Shown here piece after piece: positions 17,702 through 27,300 of a stretch of 59,580 nucleotides of DNA. Every line of letters starts with the position of its first letter. The first letter of the stretch is position 1. The DNA comes from Desulfobacterales bacterium (lineage in GTDB: Bacteria; Desulfobacterota; Desulfobacteria; Desulfobacterales; JADGBH01), in assembly GCA_015231595.1 (NCBI GenBank), contig JADGBH010000021.1, positions 1 to 59,580 on the forward strand. The letters run 5' to 3'. Under the pieces are notes generated by a model. That model made no database searches, was not told where the DNA came from, and saw only the letters and a program-made list of their open reading frames with translations. The translations under genes and the position numbers were made by a program.

Positions 17702-20333
17702 TATAAATTACCGTATATTAATAGTTGAAGATTCTCCGACAATGCGCGTAGTCTGTTTACGAATGCTCAATAAGGAAGGATTTCTGTGTAATCTCGCAGG
17801 AACAGCTGAAGACGCATGGAAACAGTTAAATGATGCTTATGATCAAGGGGACCCTTTTTCTGGAATCCTTTTAGACTGGATTCTTCCAGGAATGAGTGGT
17901 TCACAACTGCTTGAAAAAATTTTAAACAATGACCGATTTGAATCCCTTGCAGTCATGATTTTTACCGAAAAACCTGATGACGAAACTTGGCGTTTAGCAT
18001 TGACTCGTAAAAACTGTGATATTCAACTAAAAGAAGAACTTGAATTGCTTCCTTTAAGAATGCATAAATTTTTAAATTTATACTGCTCGGATTATTCTCC
18101 AAGCATTCCTACGATTTATTCAAATACAAGTTCAGGGGAAGGAGAAAAAATTCTTATAGTTGATGATTCGCCTACTATATGCCTAAAATATTCAAATTTA
18201 TTAAAAGAAACAGGATATAAAGTTGTTACCGCTAATTCAATTAATGAAGGATACCAATTAGCTTTAAAAGAAAAACCAATGCTTGCAATAATTGATTACT
18301 ATATGCCCGGAGGCAATGGAGATGAATTATGCACTATGCTTCAAAGTGATACAAAGACTCGTGATATTATTATTGTAATGTTTTCCCAACGAAAAGACTT
18401 AGTTGAAAAAGCTTTGCAAGTTGGGGCAATGGATTTAATTTATAAAGACGATCCCATGAATATTTTTATTATGAGGATCCGTTCAATTATGCAAGTTATA
18501 AAGGCTCAACGTACTACTACTCGATTAGATATTTTATCTCGGGCAACAGAAGCATTAGGAATTGGCGTTATGTTGAAACAGGGTGGAACCCTTAAATCTT
18601 TTAATATAATAATGGATAATTTTGCTAAAGAATGCAGAGGGCTTTTAACATTTGATATTATTAGCCAAACAAAATCATCATTGAATATTAACGATATCAC
18701 AGGTAAAGATCGTTATTTTGAAATAATGGCATTAAAAATAAATGATCGTGATTATACTATATTAGTTCAGGAAGTAACTGAGCGCAAACAATGGGAAAAA
18801 GAATTAGAACTTTCCAAACAAGCTGCTGAGGTTGCAAGCAAAGCAAAAAGTGATTTTTTATCTAATATGAGCCACGAAATAAGGACTCCAATGAACGCAA
18901 TAATAGGCATGACGGAGTTATTATGGGAAACTAATCTTACACCTGAACAAAGGCAGTATGTTAATATTTTTAGAGTTTCTGGAGAATCCCTTCTAAATAT
19001 AATAAACGATATTTTGGATATAGCTAAAATTGAAGAAGGTCGCTTAGAAATAGAACATATCCCTTTTGACCTTGAAGATTTACTTAAAAAAATGTTTGAA
19101 ACAATGGAGCCTCGAGCTAAATCAAAAAACATAAAATTATCCTATGAATTATCTTCCGGAACTGCTACCAATCTTATTGGGGACCCCTATAGAATTCGTC
19201 AAGTTTTGGCTAATCTTATAAGTAACGCAATTAAATTTACAGATATGGGATCCATAGATTTAAAAGTTGAGGAAGAATCCTATTCTGAACCCCATCAAAA
19301 ACATCAAACAACACTCGTTAAATTTTCCGTTATAGATACTGGATCAGGAATACCCTCAGATAAACTTGACATAATTTTTGAAAGATTTAGCCAAGTTGAT
19401 GAATCTTCGAGCAAAAAGCATGGCGGAACAGGTCTTGGTTTAAATATATGTAAAAAACTTGTTGAGCTTATGGGAGGAAGCATCAATGTTTCAAGCGAAA
19501 TTGGAATTGGTAGTACTTTCAGCTTTGTGTTACCACTTAAAATTTATTCAGAAAAAAAGCAGGATATAGAAACAAATATTCCGCATACATCTTTTGAGCA
19601 GTTGAAATTAGAGCCTTTAGATATTTTACTTGCCGAAGACTCCAAATTTAACCGATTTATAGTCATAGAATATCTTAAAATATTTCCTGTTAAAATTCAT
19701 ATTGCTTTAAATGGAAAAGAGGCCTTAGAAAAGTTTAAAAATGAAAAGTTTGATATGATATTTATGGATATACAAATGCCTGTTATGGACGGTTATGAAG
19801 CGACACGGGAAATAAGAAAGCATGAAAAAAATAATAATCTATCTCCTATTCCTATAATCGCGATGAGCGCTTATGCTTTAAAAGAAGAAATAGATAAAAG
19901 CTTAAACAGCGGATGCAATGAACATATTATCAAGCCAATTTTAAAACAAACACTCATAAACGCTGTTCAAAAATATAGTAAAGCTGAGTCAGAAAAAAAT
20001 AAAATATCAGATACAACAACAGTTTCTAAAGGCAATTCTATTATCATTAAAGCTGACCCTGATTTAGGAGAGACCATTTTTTATTATAAAGAATCGATTC
20101 TAAACAATAACATAAAAATTTCAGAATCATTAAAAAACAAAGATTATAACTCCATTAAAACGATTAGCCACAGAATGAAAGGGGAAGGAGAAGCTTATGG
20201 CTTCAAAGAAGTAAGTGATATAGGTAAAAAAATTGAAGAGGCCTTAAAACTAAATGATATAATAACTGTTGAATTATTAAATAATCAACTTTCAGATTAC
20301 ATTAATTGTGTCAAAATTGTCTTCGACGAATAA
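17691..20333 (+). CDS. Soluble hybrid histidine kinase: REC-REC-HisKA-HATPase-REC-Hpt
   Basis: 880 residues without signal peptide or membrane segment. Receiver 1 spans about 7-125 (Asp62 in '[12 protein letters not shown]'), receiver 2 about 150-265 (Asp202 in '[14 protein letters not shown]'). A short PAS-like segment leads to HisKA with phospho-His near 394 in '[12 protein letters not shown]', then HATPase_c ('[19 protein letters not shown]', 'DTGSGIPSD', '[15 protein letters not shown]'). Receiver 3 has Asp about 692 ('[16 protein letters not shown]') and a C-terminal Hpt has His about 826 ('[13 protein letters not shown]'). It is thus a full internal phosphorelay. Overlap with cheR implies joint function with CheB/CheR. 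No output regulator is adjacent. Confidence 0.9.
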   Translation: MKNNINYRILIVEDSPTMRVVCLRMLNKEGFLCNLAGTAEDAWKQLNDAYDQGDPFSGILLDWILPGMSGSQLLEKILNNDRFESLAVMIFTEKPDDETWRLALTRKNCDIQLKEELELLPLRMHKFLNLYCSDYSPSIPTIYSNTSSGEGEKILIVDDSPTICLKYSNLLKETGYKVVTANSINEGYQLALKEKPMLAIIDYYMPGGNGDELCTMLQSDTKTRDIIIVMFSQRKDLVEKALQVGAMDLIYKDDPMNIFIMRIRSIMQVIKAQRTTTRLDILSRATEALGIGVMLKQGGTLKSFNIIMDNFAKECRGLLTFDIISQTKSSLNINDITGKDRYFEIMALKINDRDYTILVQEVTERKQWEKELELSKQAAEVASKAKSDFLSNMSHEIRTPMNAIIGMTELLWETNLTPEQRQYVNIFRVSGESLLNIINDILDIAKIEEGRLEIEHIPFDLEDLLKKMFETMEPRAKSKNIKLSYELSSGTATNLIGDPYRIRQVLANLISNAIKFTDMGSIDLKVEEESYSEPHQKHQTTLVKFSVIDTGSGIPSDKLDIIFERFSQVDESSSKKHGGTGLGLNICKKLVELMGGSINVSSEIGIGSTFSFVLPLKIYSEKKQDIETNIPHTSFEQLKLEPLDILLAEDSKFNRFIVIEYLKIFPVKIHIALNGKEALEKFKNEKFDMIFMDIQMPVMDGYEATREIRKHEKNNNLSPIPIIAMSAYALKEEIDKSLNSGCNEHIIKPILKQTLINAVQKYSKAESEKNKISDTTTVSKGNSIIIKADPDLGETIFYYKESILNNNIKISESLKNKDYNSIKTISHRMKGEGEAYGFKEVSDIGKKIEEALKLNDIITVELLNNQLSDYINCVKIVFDE

Positions 20334-20396
20334 ATGCACACTAAAATTATAATAGTAAGATGATACATCTCAAAATGTAGAAATTAGGTTATACCT

Positions 20397-20410
20397 CGAC
20401 AATATTGTCG
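20397..20410. promoter_or_regulatory. 14-bp perfect palindrome upstream of metal-efflux operon
   Basis: CGACAATATTGTCG is a perfect palindrome about 140 bases ahead of the tolC-like start and 75 bases ahead of a sigma-54-like element. It could be the site of a dimeric regulator. A related half-site (TTGTCG) recurs at about 20424-20429. Function inferred only from symmetry and place. Confidence 0.35.
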
Positions 20411-20483
20411 TTTATACTCATAGCTTGTCGAAGTTTATAAGATATCCCCCATTTGAAATATATCGTAAATACTTAATATCTTG

Positions 20484-20500
20484 TTGGCACATATTTTGAT
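20484..20500 (+). promoter_or_regulatory. Sigma-54-like promoter element, one key mismatch
   Basis: TTGGCACATATTTTGAT matches the -24/-12 pattern TTGGCAC-N5-TTGCT except that the C of the -12 GC is A. It lies 50 bases before the efflux operon start. The mismatch is at an important base, so confidence is low; it is noted because of the upstream palindrome. Confidence 0.25.
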
Positions 20501-20549
20501 ATATGTTTAAAATAGAAAAAAATAAAATATTTTTTTAAGGAAAATTTCT

Positions 20550-21842
20550 ATGACCAAAGTAAAAAAAAATACAGTGTATATACTCACACTTGCTATGATT
20601 ATATACTCTTCATTAATTTATGCTCAGGAAAAATTATCGTATTTGCCATTTTCCACAAATACTCCACTTGATCTTGATATACTTTTAAATTTTGCACATG
20701 AAAATAGTTTTGAACTAAAGAGTGCATATACAAACTGGTTAGCTGTAAAAGAAAAAGCTCCACAGGTTAGTGTGCTCCCTGATCCCAAATTAACGTATGG
20801 CATTGTCATGGTCAGAACAGATAAACAAGCGCAAAAAGTAAGCATCGCTCAAACATTTCCATGGTTCGGAAAGCTCGACCTAAAAGAAAAATTAGCTATA
20901 AAAGAAGCTGAAGCGGTGTATCAGGATTATGTCAATCGCAAGTTTCAACTTATAGGTCGTATTAAAAACATATTTTATGAATACGCATATCTGGCTCAAG
21001 CTGTTAAAATAAACACGGAACATCAGGATATCCTCAAAGCAATGGAGGAAATTGCCAATATCCGTTCTAAAGTAGGATCAATTAATCAAAATGTCTTAAT
21101 CCGAATTCAGATAGAACAGGGTAAAATAGAAGATAGGATCAAAGAGCTTGAAAGAATCAGACCAGCTATATCATATAAAATATATTCTTTAATCGGCAGC
21201 AAACAACTAAACGAAGTGCTGCCATGGCCTAATATTACATCGCTTAAGGCTACTTCTATTTCTGATGATAAATTAAAAGAACTTCTTAGAAATAAAAATC
21301 CAAATCTTCGAAAAATCAACGCGCTTTATGAAAAAGAAACTCAAGCTCTTAATCTTGCTAAGAAAAATTTCTATCCTGATGTTACGCTTTCTTTGGAACG
21401 CGATTTTATGGATATGGGAGATGATCAGACCATTGCAATGTTTTCTATTAATCTGCCTATATGGAGAAGCAGTTTGAAAGCAGCTGAATATGAAGTTATA
21501 AAGAAGCGTGAATCACTGAGTTTATCTCTTAAAGATCAGGAAAATCAGCTTTCTGCTCAAATGGATCTACTTTTATATTATCTCAGAGATGCTGAGCGTA
21601 AAGCAAATCTATACCGGAATACACTTATTCCAAAAGCTAAGCAAGCTATTGAAATAGCTTTTAAGGAATTTGAAACCGGAAAAGCTACCTTTCTTGATAT
21701 TCTTGATACAGAGCGTTCATTATTGGAATTTCAATTAACAGAAGCAAGACAGGTTACAAATAGATATCAACAGCTTGCTGAAATAGAAACGCTTATAGGA
21801 AGCGATATTTCCCAAGCATTAACATTAATAACTGATAAATAA
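20550..21842 (+). CDS. TolC-family outer-membrane channel of metal efflux (CusC-like)
   Basis: 430 residues with a signal peptide ending near 'SLIYAQ'. It has the outer membrane efflux protein layout: long helical repeats with 'VSVLPDPKLTYGIV' and 'VSIAQTFPWFGKLDLKEKLA' in the first half and 'LNLAKKNFYPDVTLSLERD' and 'FSINLPIWR' in the second, ending with 'GKATFLDILDTERSLLEFQLTEARQ'. It forms the trimeric outer-membrane duct for the RND pump encoded downstream. AAGGAAAA precedes the ATG. It is the first gene of a four-gene operon ending at 28261. Codon use is less AT-biased than in neighbours to either side, by eye. Confidence 0.9.
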   Translation: MTKVKKNTVYILTLAMIIYSSLIYAQEKLSYLPFSTNTPLDLDILLNFAHENSFELKSAYTNWLAVKEKAPQVSVLPDPKLTYGIVMVRTDKQAQKVSIAQTFPWFGKLDLKEKLAIKEAEAVYQDYVNRKFQLIGRIKNIFYEYAYLAQAVKINTEHQDILKAMEEIANIRSKVGSINQNVLIRIQIEQGKIEDRIKELERIRPAISYKIYSLIGSKQLNEVLPWPNITSLKATSISDDKLKELLRNKNPNLRKINALYEKETQALNLAKKNFYPDVTLSLERDFMDMGDDQTIAMFSINLPIWRSSLKAAEYEVIKKRESLSLSLKDQENQLSAQMDLLLYYLRDAERKANLYRNTLIPKAKQAIEIAFKEFETGKATFLDILDTERSLLEFQLTEARQVTNRYQQLAEIETLIGSDISQALTLITDK

Positions 21843-21859
21843 AAAAAGGAGACTTTAAG

Positions 21860-22303
21860 ATGAAAAAAATTAACTTTATTATCGCCATAGCATTGATATT
21901 CCTGTTCACCAGCGATGTTTTCGCTGGTGAACAAAAAGGTAAAAATGAGGCAATTCAGACTATTTGTCCCGTAATGGGTGGCAAAATCAACAAAAACCTT
22001 TACGTAGATTATAACGGACAAAGAATTTATGTTTGCTGTCCTGGATGTATTGACACTGTAAAAAAAGATCCTGAAAAATATATCAAAAAAATCAATGAAA
22101 ATGGTGAAACACCAGCAAAAATACAAATAATCTGTCCGGTTATGGGTGGTAAAATAAACAAAAAACTTTTCGTTGATCATGGTGGAAAACGTATATATGT
22201 TTGCTGTCCAGCATGTATTGATACGATAAAAAATAATCCTGAAAAATATATCAAGGAAATGGAAGAAAAAGGCGTTGTGTTTGAAGAGGCTCCAAAAATG
22301 TAA
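21860..22303 (+). CDS. Secreted protein with two YHS/TRASH-like metal-binding repeats
   Basis: 147 residues: signal peptide (ending near 'SDVFAG') and two nearly identical repeats of about 43 residues joined by a short linker. Each repeat reads 'CPVMGGKINK', then 'V(D/G)...R(I)YVCCP.CIDT(V/I)K..PEKYIK', the pattern of YHS/TRASH-like heavy-metal domains with a CPVMGG and a CCxxC motif. It likely binds Cu or a similar thiophilic metal in the periplasm and hands it to the adaptor encoded next. AAGGAG lies 9 bases before the ATG. The stop codon overlaps a copy of the AGTTATTCAC repeat. Confidence 0.82.
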   Translation: MKKINFIIAIALIFLFTSDVFAGEQKGKNEAIQTICPVMGGKINKNLYVDYNGQRIYVCCPGCIDTVKKDPEKYIKKINENGETPAKIQIICPVMGGKINKKLFVDHGGKRIYVCCPACIDTIKNNPEKYIKEMEEKGVVFEEAPKM

Positions 22304-22330
22304 GTTATTCACTATTAGTTATTCACTAAT
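22303..22330 (+). repeat. Two-copy AGTTATTCACTA repeat in operon spacer
   Basis: AGTTATTCACTATT (22303-22316) and AGTTATTCACTAATTT (from 22317) fill the gap between the YHS-domain gene and the adaptor gene, ending about 17 bases before the adaptor ATG. Same family and orientation relative to the next gene as the array at 7465. Confidence 0.8.
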
Positions 22331-22347
22331 TTAATCGGAGATAATCC

Positions 22348-24354
22348 ATGAATGAGATGAGGGTAAAAAACTTGTTAAAAGGAAAAATTGCAATTATTAT
22401 CATGATTGTTCTATCTTTTCTAATTGGGATGATTGTTCAAAACGTTTTTTTTTCATCCCAATCAATACATGATAATGAAAATGAAGTTTTAAACTCGTTA
22501 AATGATGGTCAAGAGGAAGTATGGACATGCTCCATGCATCCTCAGATCAAACTTCCTAAACCTGGGAAATGCCCCATCTGCTTCATGGATCTCATTCTTC
22601 TTGAGAAAGGAAACGATGATGTAGGTAAACAGGAAATTTCTATTAGTCCTTATGCAGCCAAATTGATGGAGCTTGAAACAACTGAAGCATCAAGGCAATT
22701 TATAGAATCGGAAGTACGGATGGTAGGAAAGGTTGAGTATGATGAAACCAGAGTGTCTTATATTTCAGCATGGGTATCTGGCAGGCTTGACCGGCTGTAT
22801 GTAAATTATACAGGTATTCCGGTTAAAAAAGGAGATCATATGGTGAGTATTTACAGTCCGGATTTGCTCACTGCTCAGGAAGAATTGATCCAGGCACTAA
22901 AAATGGTCAAAGAACTAAGTCGAAGTGACTCTGAAATTGTAAAACGAACAGCGCAAAGAACTATAGAATCTTCCAAAGAGAAACTCCGATTACTTGGGCT
23001 TTCAGCTCAACAAATTGAAACAATCGAAAGGGAAAAAATAGTGAATGATCACATCACTATATATGCACCTGAATCAGGGATTGTTATTCAAAAAAAAGCC
23101 CAAGAAGGCATGTATGTTCAAACAGGAACTCCTATTTATACAATTGCAGATCTTTCGTCTGTTTGGGTAAAACTGGACGCCTATGAAACGGATCTCACCT
23201 GGGCGCATTACGGAGGAAATGTTGAATTTACAACAGAAACGTATCCCGGAAGAATATTCAAAGGTATGATATCTTTTATTGACCCCATTATTGATAATGC
23301 GACACGGACAGCAAAAGTTAGATTAAGTGTTTCTAATAAGAAACTTGCTCTCAAACCAGGCATGTTTGTAAGAGCTGTTGTCCGTTCAAAAGTTGCGTCA
23401 AATGGACATGTGATGAACGAGGATTTAGTTGGAAAATGGATAAGTCCTATGCATCCTGAAATCATAAAGGATAAACCCGGGAAATGCGATGTTTGCGGAA
23501 TGCCGCTTGTTAGTGCTGAGTCTTTGGGATATGTTGGACCCGAACATAAAAATGCTCCACTCGTCATCCCTGTTACAGCGGCTATGAAGACTGGAAAAAG
23601 AGCTGTAGTTTATGTGGAAATAGCCGGGCGTGAAAAGCCAACTTATGAAGGTAGAGAAGTTATATTAGGACATCGTCTCGGAAACTATTATATCGTAGAG
23701 AAAGGATTATCAGAAGGTGAAAATGTAGTTACAAGAGGAGCTTTCAAACTGGATGCTGAATTGCAGATTCAAGCTAAACCAAGTATGATGAGTGATAGCA
23801 CTGCTCCTATAGTTCATTCTAATCTTAACAACGAATCGAAAAAAGACTCTGAGCCTAAAATAATTGGCCCCATAGATCCAAAGTTCCGTTCTCAACTATC
23901 ATCTGTGCTTGATGCTTATTTTCTGCTTCACGAAAGCCTGTCGTCTGATAATGCTTCAGATGCTGAAAAAAATAGTACACTTATTAAAGATAAACTGACT
24001 CAGGTTGATATGGGATTGCTTTCAGGTAAAACGCACATGGAATGGATGCATCACCTTAATAAGCTTAATACTGCTGTAGAGAATCTAATAGTAGCTAAAA
24101 CACTTGATAAACAAAGAGAATCTTTTGACTCTTTGTCAGCTCAACTCATTCTGACGCTCCAGCAGTTTCCTACAAATCAATTAAAAATTTATAAAGCATG
24201 GTGTCCTATGGCATTTAACAATAGAGGCGCTTACTGGCTACAAAAAACAGAAGAAATTGCAAATCCGTACTTTGGTGAAATAATGCTTCGATGCGGAGAA
24301 ATAAAGGAAAAAATTGTCGCTCCGTCAGGATTGAATGGAGAAAAACATGAATAA
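22348..24354 (+). CDS. CusB-like RND periplasmic adaptor with two heavy-metal-binding domains
   Basis: 668 residues, longer than the usual 400-500. One N-terminal membrane segment (about 10-33). A first heavy-metal-binding motif lies at about 63-85 ('CSMHPQIKLPKPGKCPICFM'). The membrane-fusion barrel and lipoyl parts follow ('VSGRLDRLYVNYTG', 'VKKGDHMVSIYSPDL', 'APESGIVIQKKAQEGMYV', 'TRTAKVRLSVSN'). A second motif sits near 365-390 inserted in the beta-barrel region ('SPMHPEIIKDKPGKCDVCGM'). The C-terminal 150 residues resemble DUF3347. It bridges the pump and the TolC-like channel and captures metal. CGGAG precedes the ATG; the stop overlaps the pump start by 8 bases. Confidence 0.92.
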   Translation: MNEMRVKNLLKGKIAIIIMIVLSFLIGMIVQNVFFSSQSIHDNENEVLNSLNDGQEEVWTCSMHPQIKLPKPGKCPICFMDLILLEKGNDDVGKQEISISPYAAKLMELETTEASRQFIESEVRMVGKVEYDETRVSYISAWVSGRLDRLYVNYTGIPVKKGDHMVSIYSPDLLTAQEELIQALKMVKELSRSDSEIVKRTAQRTIESSKEKLRLLGLSAQQIETIEREKIVNDHITIYAPESGIVIQKKAQEGMYVQTGTPIYTIADLSSVWVKLDAYETDLTWAHYGGNVEFTTETYPGRIFKGMISFIDPIIDNATRTAKVRLSVSNKKLALKPGMFVRAVVRSKVASNGHVMNEDLVGKWISPMHPEIIKDKPGKCDVCGMPLVSAESLGYVGPEHKNAPLVIPVTAAMKTGKRAVVYVEIAGREKPTYEGREVILGHRLGNYYIVEKGLSEGENVVTRGAFKLDAELQIQAKPSMMSDSTAPIVHSNLNNESKKDSEPKIIGPIDPKFRSQLSSVLDAYFLLHESLSSDNASDAEKNSTLIKDKLTQVDMGLLSGKTHMEWMHHLNKLNTAVENLIVAKTLDKQRESFDSLSAQLILTLQQFPTNQLKIYKAWCPMAFNNRGAYWLQKTEEIANPYFGEIMLRCGEIKEKIVAPSGLNGEKHE

Positions 24355-27300
24355 CGAGCTAAAACTTTCACAGACTCCGGAACAGCGTTCGTTTATAGGC
24401 AATATTATAGGATTCTGCCTTACAAACAAGTTAGTTGTCAGCTTGTTTGTATTTGCAATAATTTTTGCTGGAATTTTGACTGCACCATTTGACTGGAATT
24501 TTGGTGGAATACAGCGTTATCCAATTCCTGTAGACGCTATTCCAGATATCGGAGAAAATCAACAAATTGTATTTACAGAATGGATGGGCAGATCCCCGCA
24601 GGATGTTGAAGATCAAATTACTTATCCGCTAACTGTTTCTTTGCTTGGAATTCCTGGTGTAAAAACAATTCGTAGCTATTCAATGTTCGGTTTTTCCACC
24701 ATCTATATCATTTTTAAAGATAATATTGAGTTTTACTGGTCAAGAAGTCGTGTACTCGAAAAAATCAATAGTCTTCCAGCAAATACACTTCCGGCATCTG
24801 TGCAACCAACATTAGGACCGGATGCTACTGCATTGGGACAGATTTATTGGTATACGCTTGAAGGACTTGATCCAGATGGAAAACCTACTGGTGGTTGGGA
24901 TCAGGAAGAGCTGCGAACTGCTCAGGACTGGTATGCCCGTTATTGGATTCTTTCTGCTGATGGTGTGGCGGAAGTTGCTTCCATCGGAGGATATGTTAAG
25001 GAATATCAGGTGGATGTAGATCCTGATGCAATGAGGGCGTATGGTGTAACAGTTGATGAAGTTTATAGTGCTGTTCAACGTTCTAACATTGATGTAGGAG
25101 CAAAAAGTATCGAAGTTAACCGAACAGAATATTTTATCAGAGGTATTGGTTTTATAAAAACTCTTGAAGATCTTGCAAACAGCGTTATTAAAGTTAATAC
25201 AGATGATATTCCCGTGTTGGTCAAGCATGTAGCTCAAGTTACCTTAGGGCCTGCAGCTCGTAGAGGCGCTCTTGATAAAGGCGGAGCTCCGGTTGTTGGA
25301 GGTGTAGTCGTTGCTCGCTACGGAGATAACCCCCTTGCTGTTATAAAACATGTAAAGGAAAAGATTGAAAGCACCAGAGAATCTCTTCCCTCTAAAGCCA
25401 TTATTAATTTTAACATTGTTGACTCGAACACTGTTACAGCATTTGCAAATGAAAATGGGTTTAATGCCTATGAAAATGGCAAGTTAAATCAAGAAAAATG
25501 GATTACTTATCTTAAAAAAACAAGCCGCAATGAATGGCCTAAATGGATAACTCTCAGTAAAGTAACTGTTGTTCCATTTTATGATCGCACAAACTTGATT
25601 TACGAAACTCTTGGCACATTAAATGATGCTATTGTGGAAGAAATTCTTATCACAATTATTGTTGTACTTGTGATGTTAATGAATTTATATAGCAGCGCAC
25701 TTATCAGTTCCATGTTACCATTAGCTGTATTGCTTACATTTGTAGGCATGAAATTTTTTGGTGTGCAGGCGAATATTGTTGCCCTTTCTGGCATCGTTAT
25801 TGCCATCGGAACTATTGTTGATATGGGCATTGTTATAAGCGATAATATCCTGAAACATCTGAATGATGCAGATCCTAATGAGTCTCGAATAGAAGTCGTT
25901 CATAGAGCATCGGCCGAAGTAGGTGGTGCTGTGCTTACAGCGGTTCTTACTACCGTAGTTAGTTTTTTACCAGTATTTACTATGATTGGGGCGGAAGGAA
26001 AATTATTCAAACCGCTCGCTTATACAAAAACTTTTGCATTGATTGCCTCCATCGTTATTGCTCTCACTGTTTTGCCACCTATCGCTCATACTTTGTTCTG
26101 TAGCAAAATCGCAACCAAAAGATTGAAACAGTTTATTGATATTTCGTTGGTCATCGGTGGAATTATACTCTGCTGGCAACTTTCTATTGGTGGAGGACTT
26201 CTCCTTATTCTGTTCGGCTTATATCGTCTATTTGAAGGTATCATCCCTAATGGATTAAAACAAAATATTCCGATTGCAGCAAATATTCTTGTTATTTTTG
26301 CAGTTGGTTTACTTCTTACAATAGACTGGGAACCACTGGGTCCTGAAAGAGGTTTAGTTCATAATTTAATTTTTGTTACTGGATTGATTGGCGGACTGCT
26401 TGGTTTATTCAAAGTATTTCAATATTTTTATCCCCGTATTTTATACTGGGCGCTAAATCATAAAATTCTATTTCTTTCCATACCATCAACTCTGTTAGTG
26501 CTTAGTCTCACTATATGGCTGGGATTCGGTAATATTTTTGGATGGATGCCTGATGTTATAAAGAAAACGCCTCTGGTACAAAAGGTTGCTCACTTGTTTC
26601 CAGGACTTGGAAAAGAATTCATGCCGAATTTGGATGAAGGTTCGTTTCTTTTTATGCCTACTACCATGACTCACGCATCCATTGGCGAAGTATTAGATAT
26701 TCTTCAAAAACAAGACATGGCGTTTAATTCTATACCTGAAATTGAATCGGTAGTTGGAAAACTTGGGAGAGCAGAAACACCCCTTGATCCAGCACCTATT
26801 TCTATGATTGAAACCGTTATTAACTACAAACCTGAATATATAACAGATAAAAGCGGAAGGCGAATCAATTTTAGGTATGATGATACAAAAAAAATATTTA
26901 TTAGAGATGAAAATGGTGAATTAATTCCTGATTCATCAGGGATACCGTTTAGACAATGGAGGGAACATATTCAAACGCCAGATGATATTTGGAAAGAGAT
27001 AATCAAAGCAGCTAAAATTCCTGGTACAACTTCTGCGCCCAAACTTCAGCCGATTGCTGCCAGAATTGTAATGCTTCAAAGTGGTATGCGCGCTCCTATG
27101 GGCGTTAAAGTTAAAGGACAAAATCTTAATGTTATTGAACAAGTTGCGCTGGAAATCGAAAAATTCCTTAAAGATGTTCCGAGCGTTCAGGCATCTGCCG
27201 TTATTGCTGATAGAATTATAGGAAAACCATATTTAGAAATTGTTCCTGACAGATTAGCTCTTGCACGTTTCGGTATTCCAATTCGTAAATTTCAAGATAC

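Noticed and set aside
18767..19132. 121-codon antisense frame in the hybrid kinase gene
   Set aside because: Lies opposite the HisKA/HATPase coding region whose motifs are clear; shadow only.
21767..22312. 181-codon frame antisense to the YHS-domain gene
   Set aside because: Mirror of a strongly supported repeat-containing gene; Phe/Tyr-rich, no ribosome site. The internal duplication of the real gene explains its length.
24812..25237. 141-codon antisense frame inside the CusA-type pump gene
   Set aside because: Shadow of a conserved gene; no start signal and no family resemblance.
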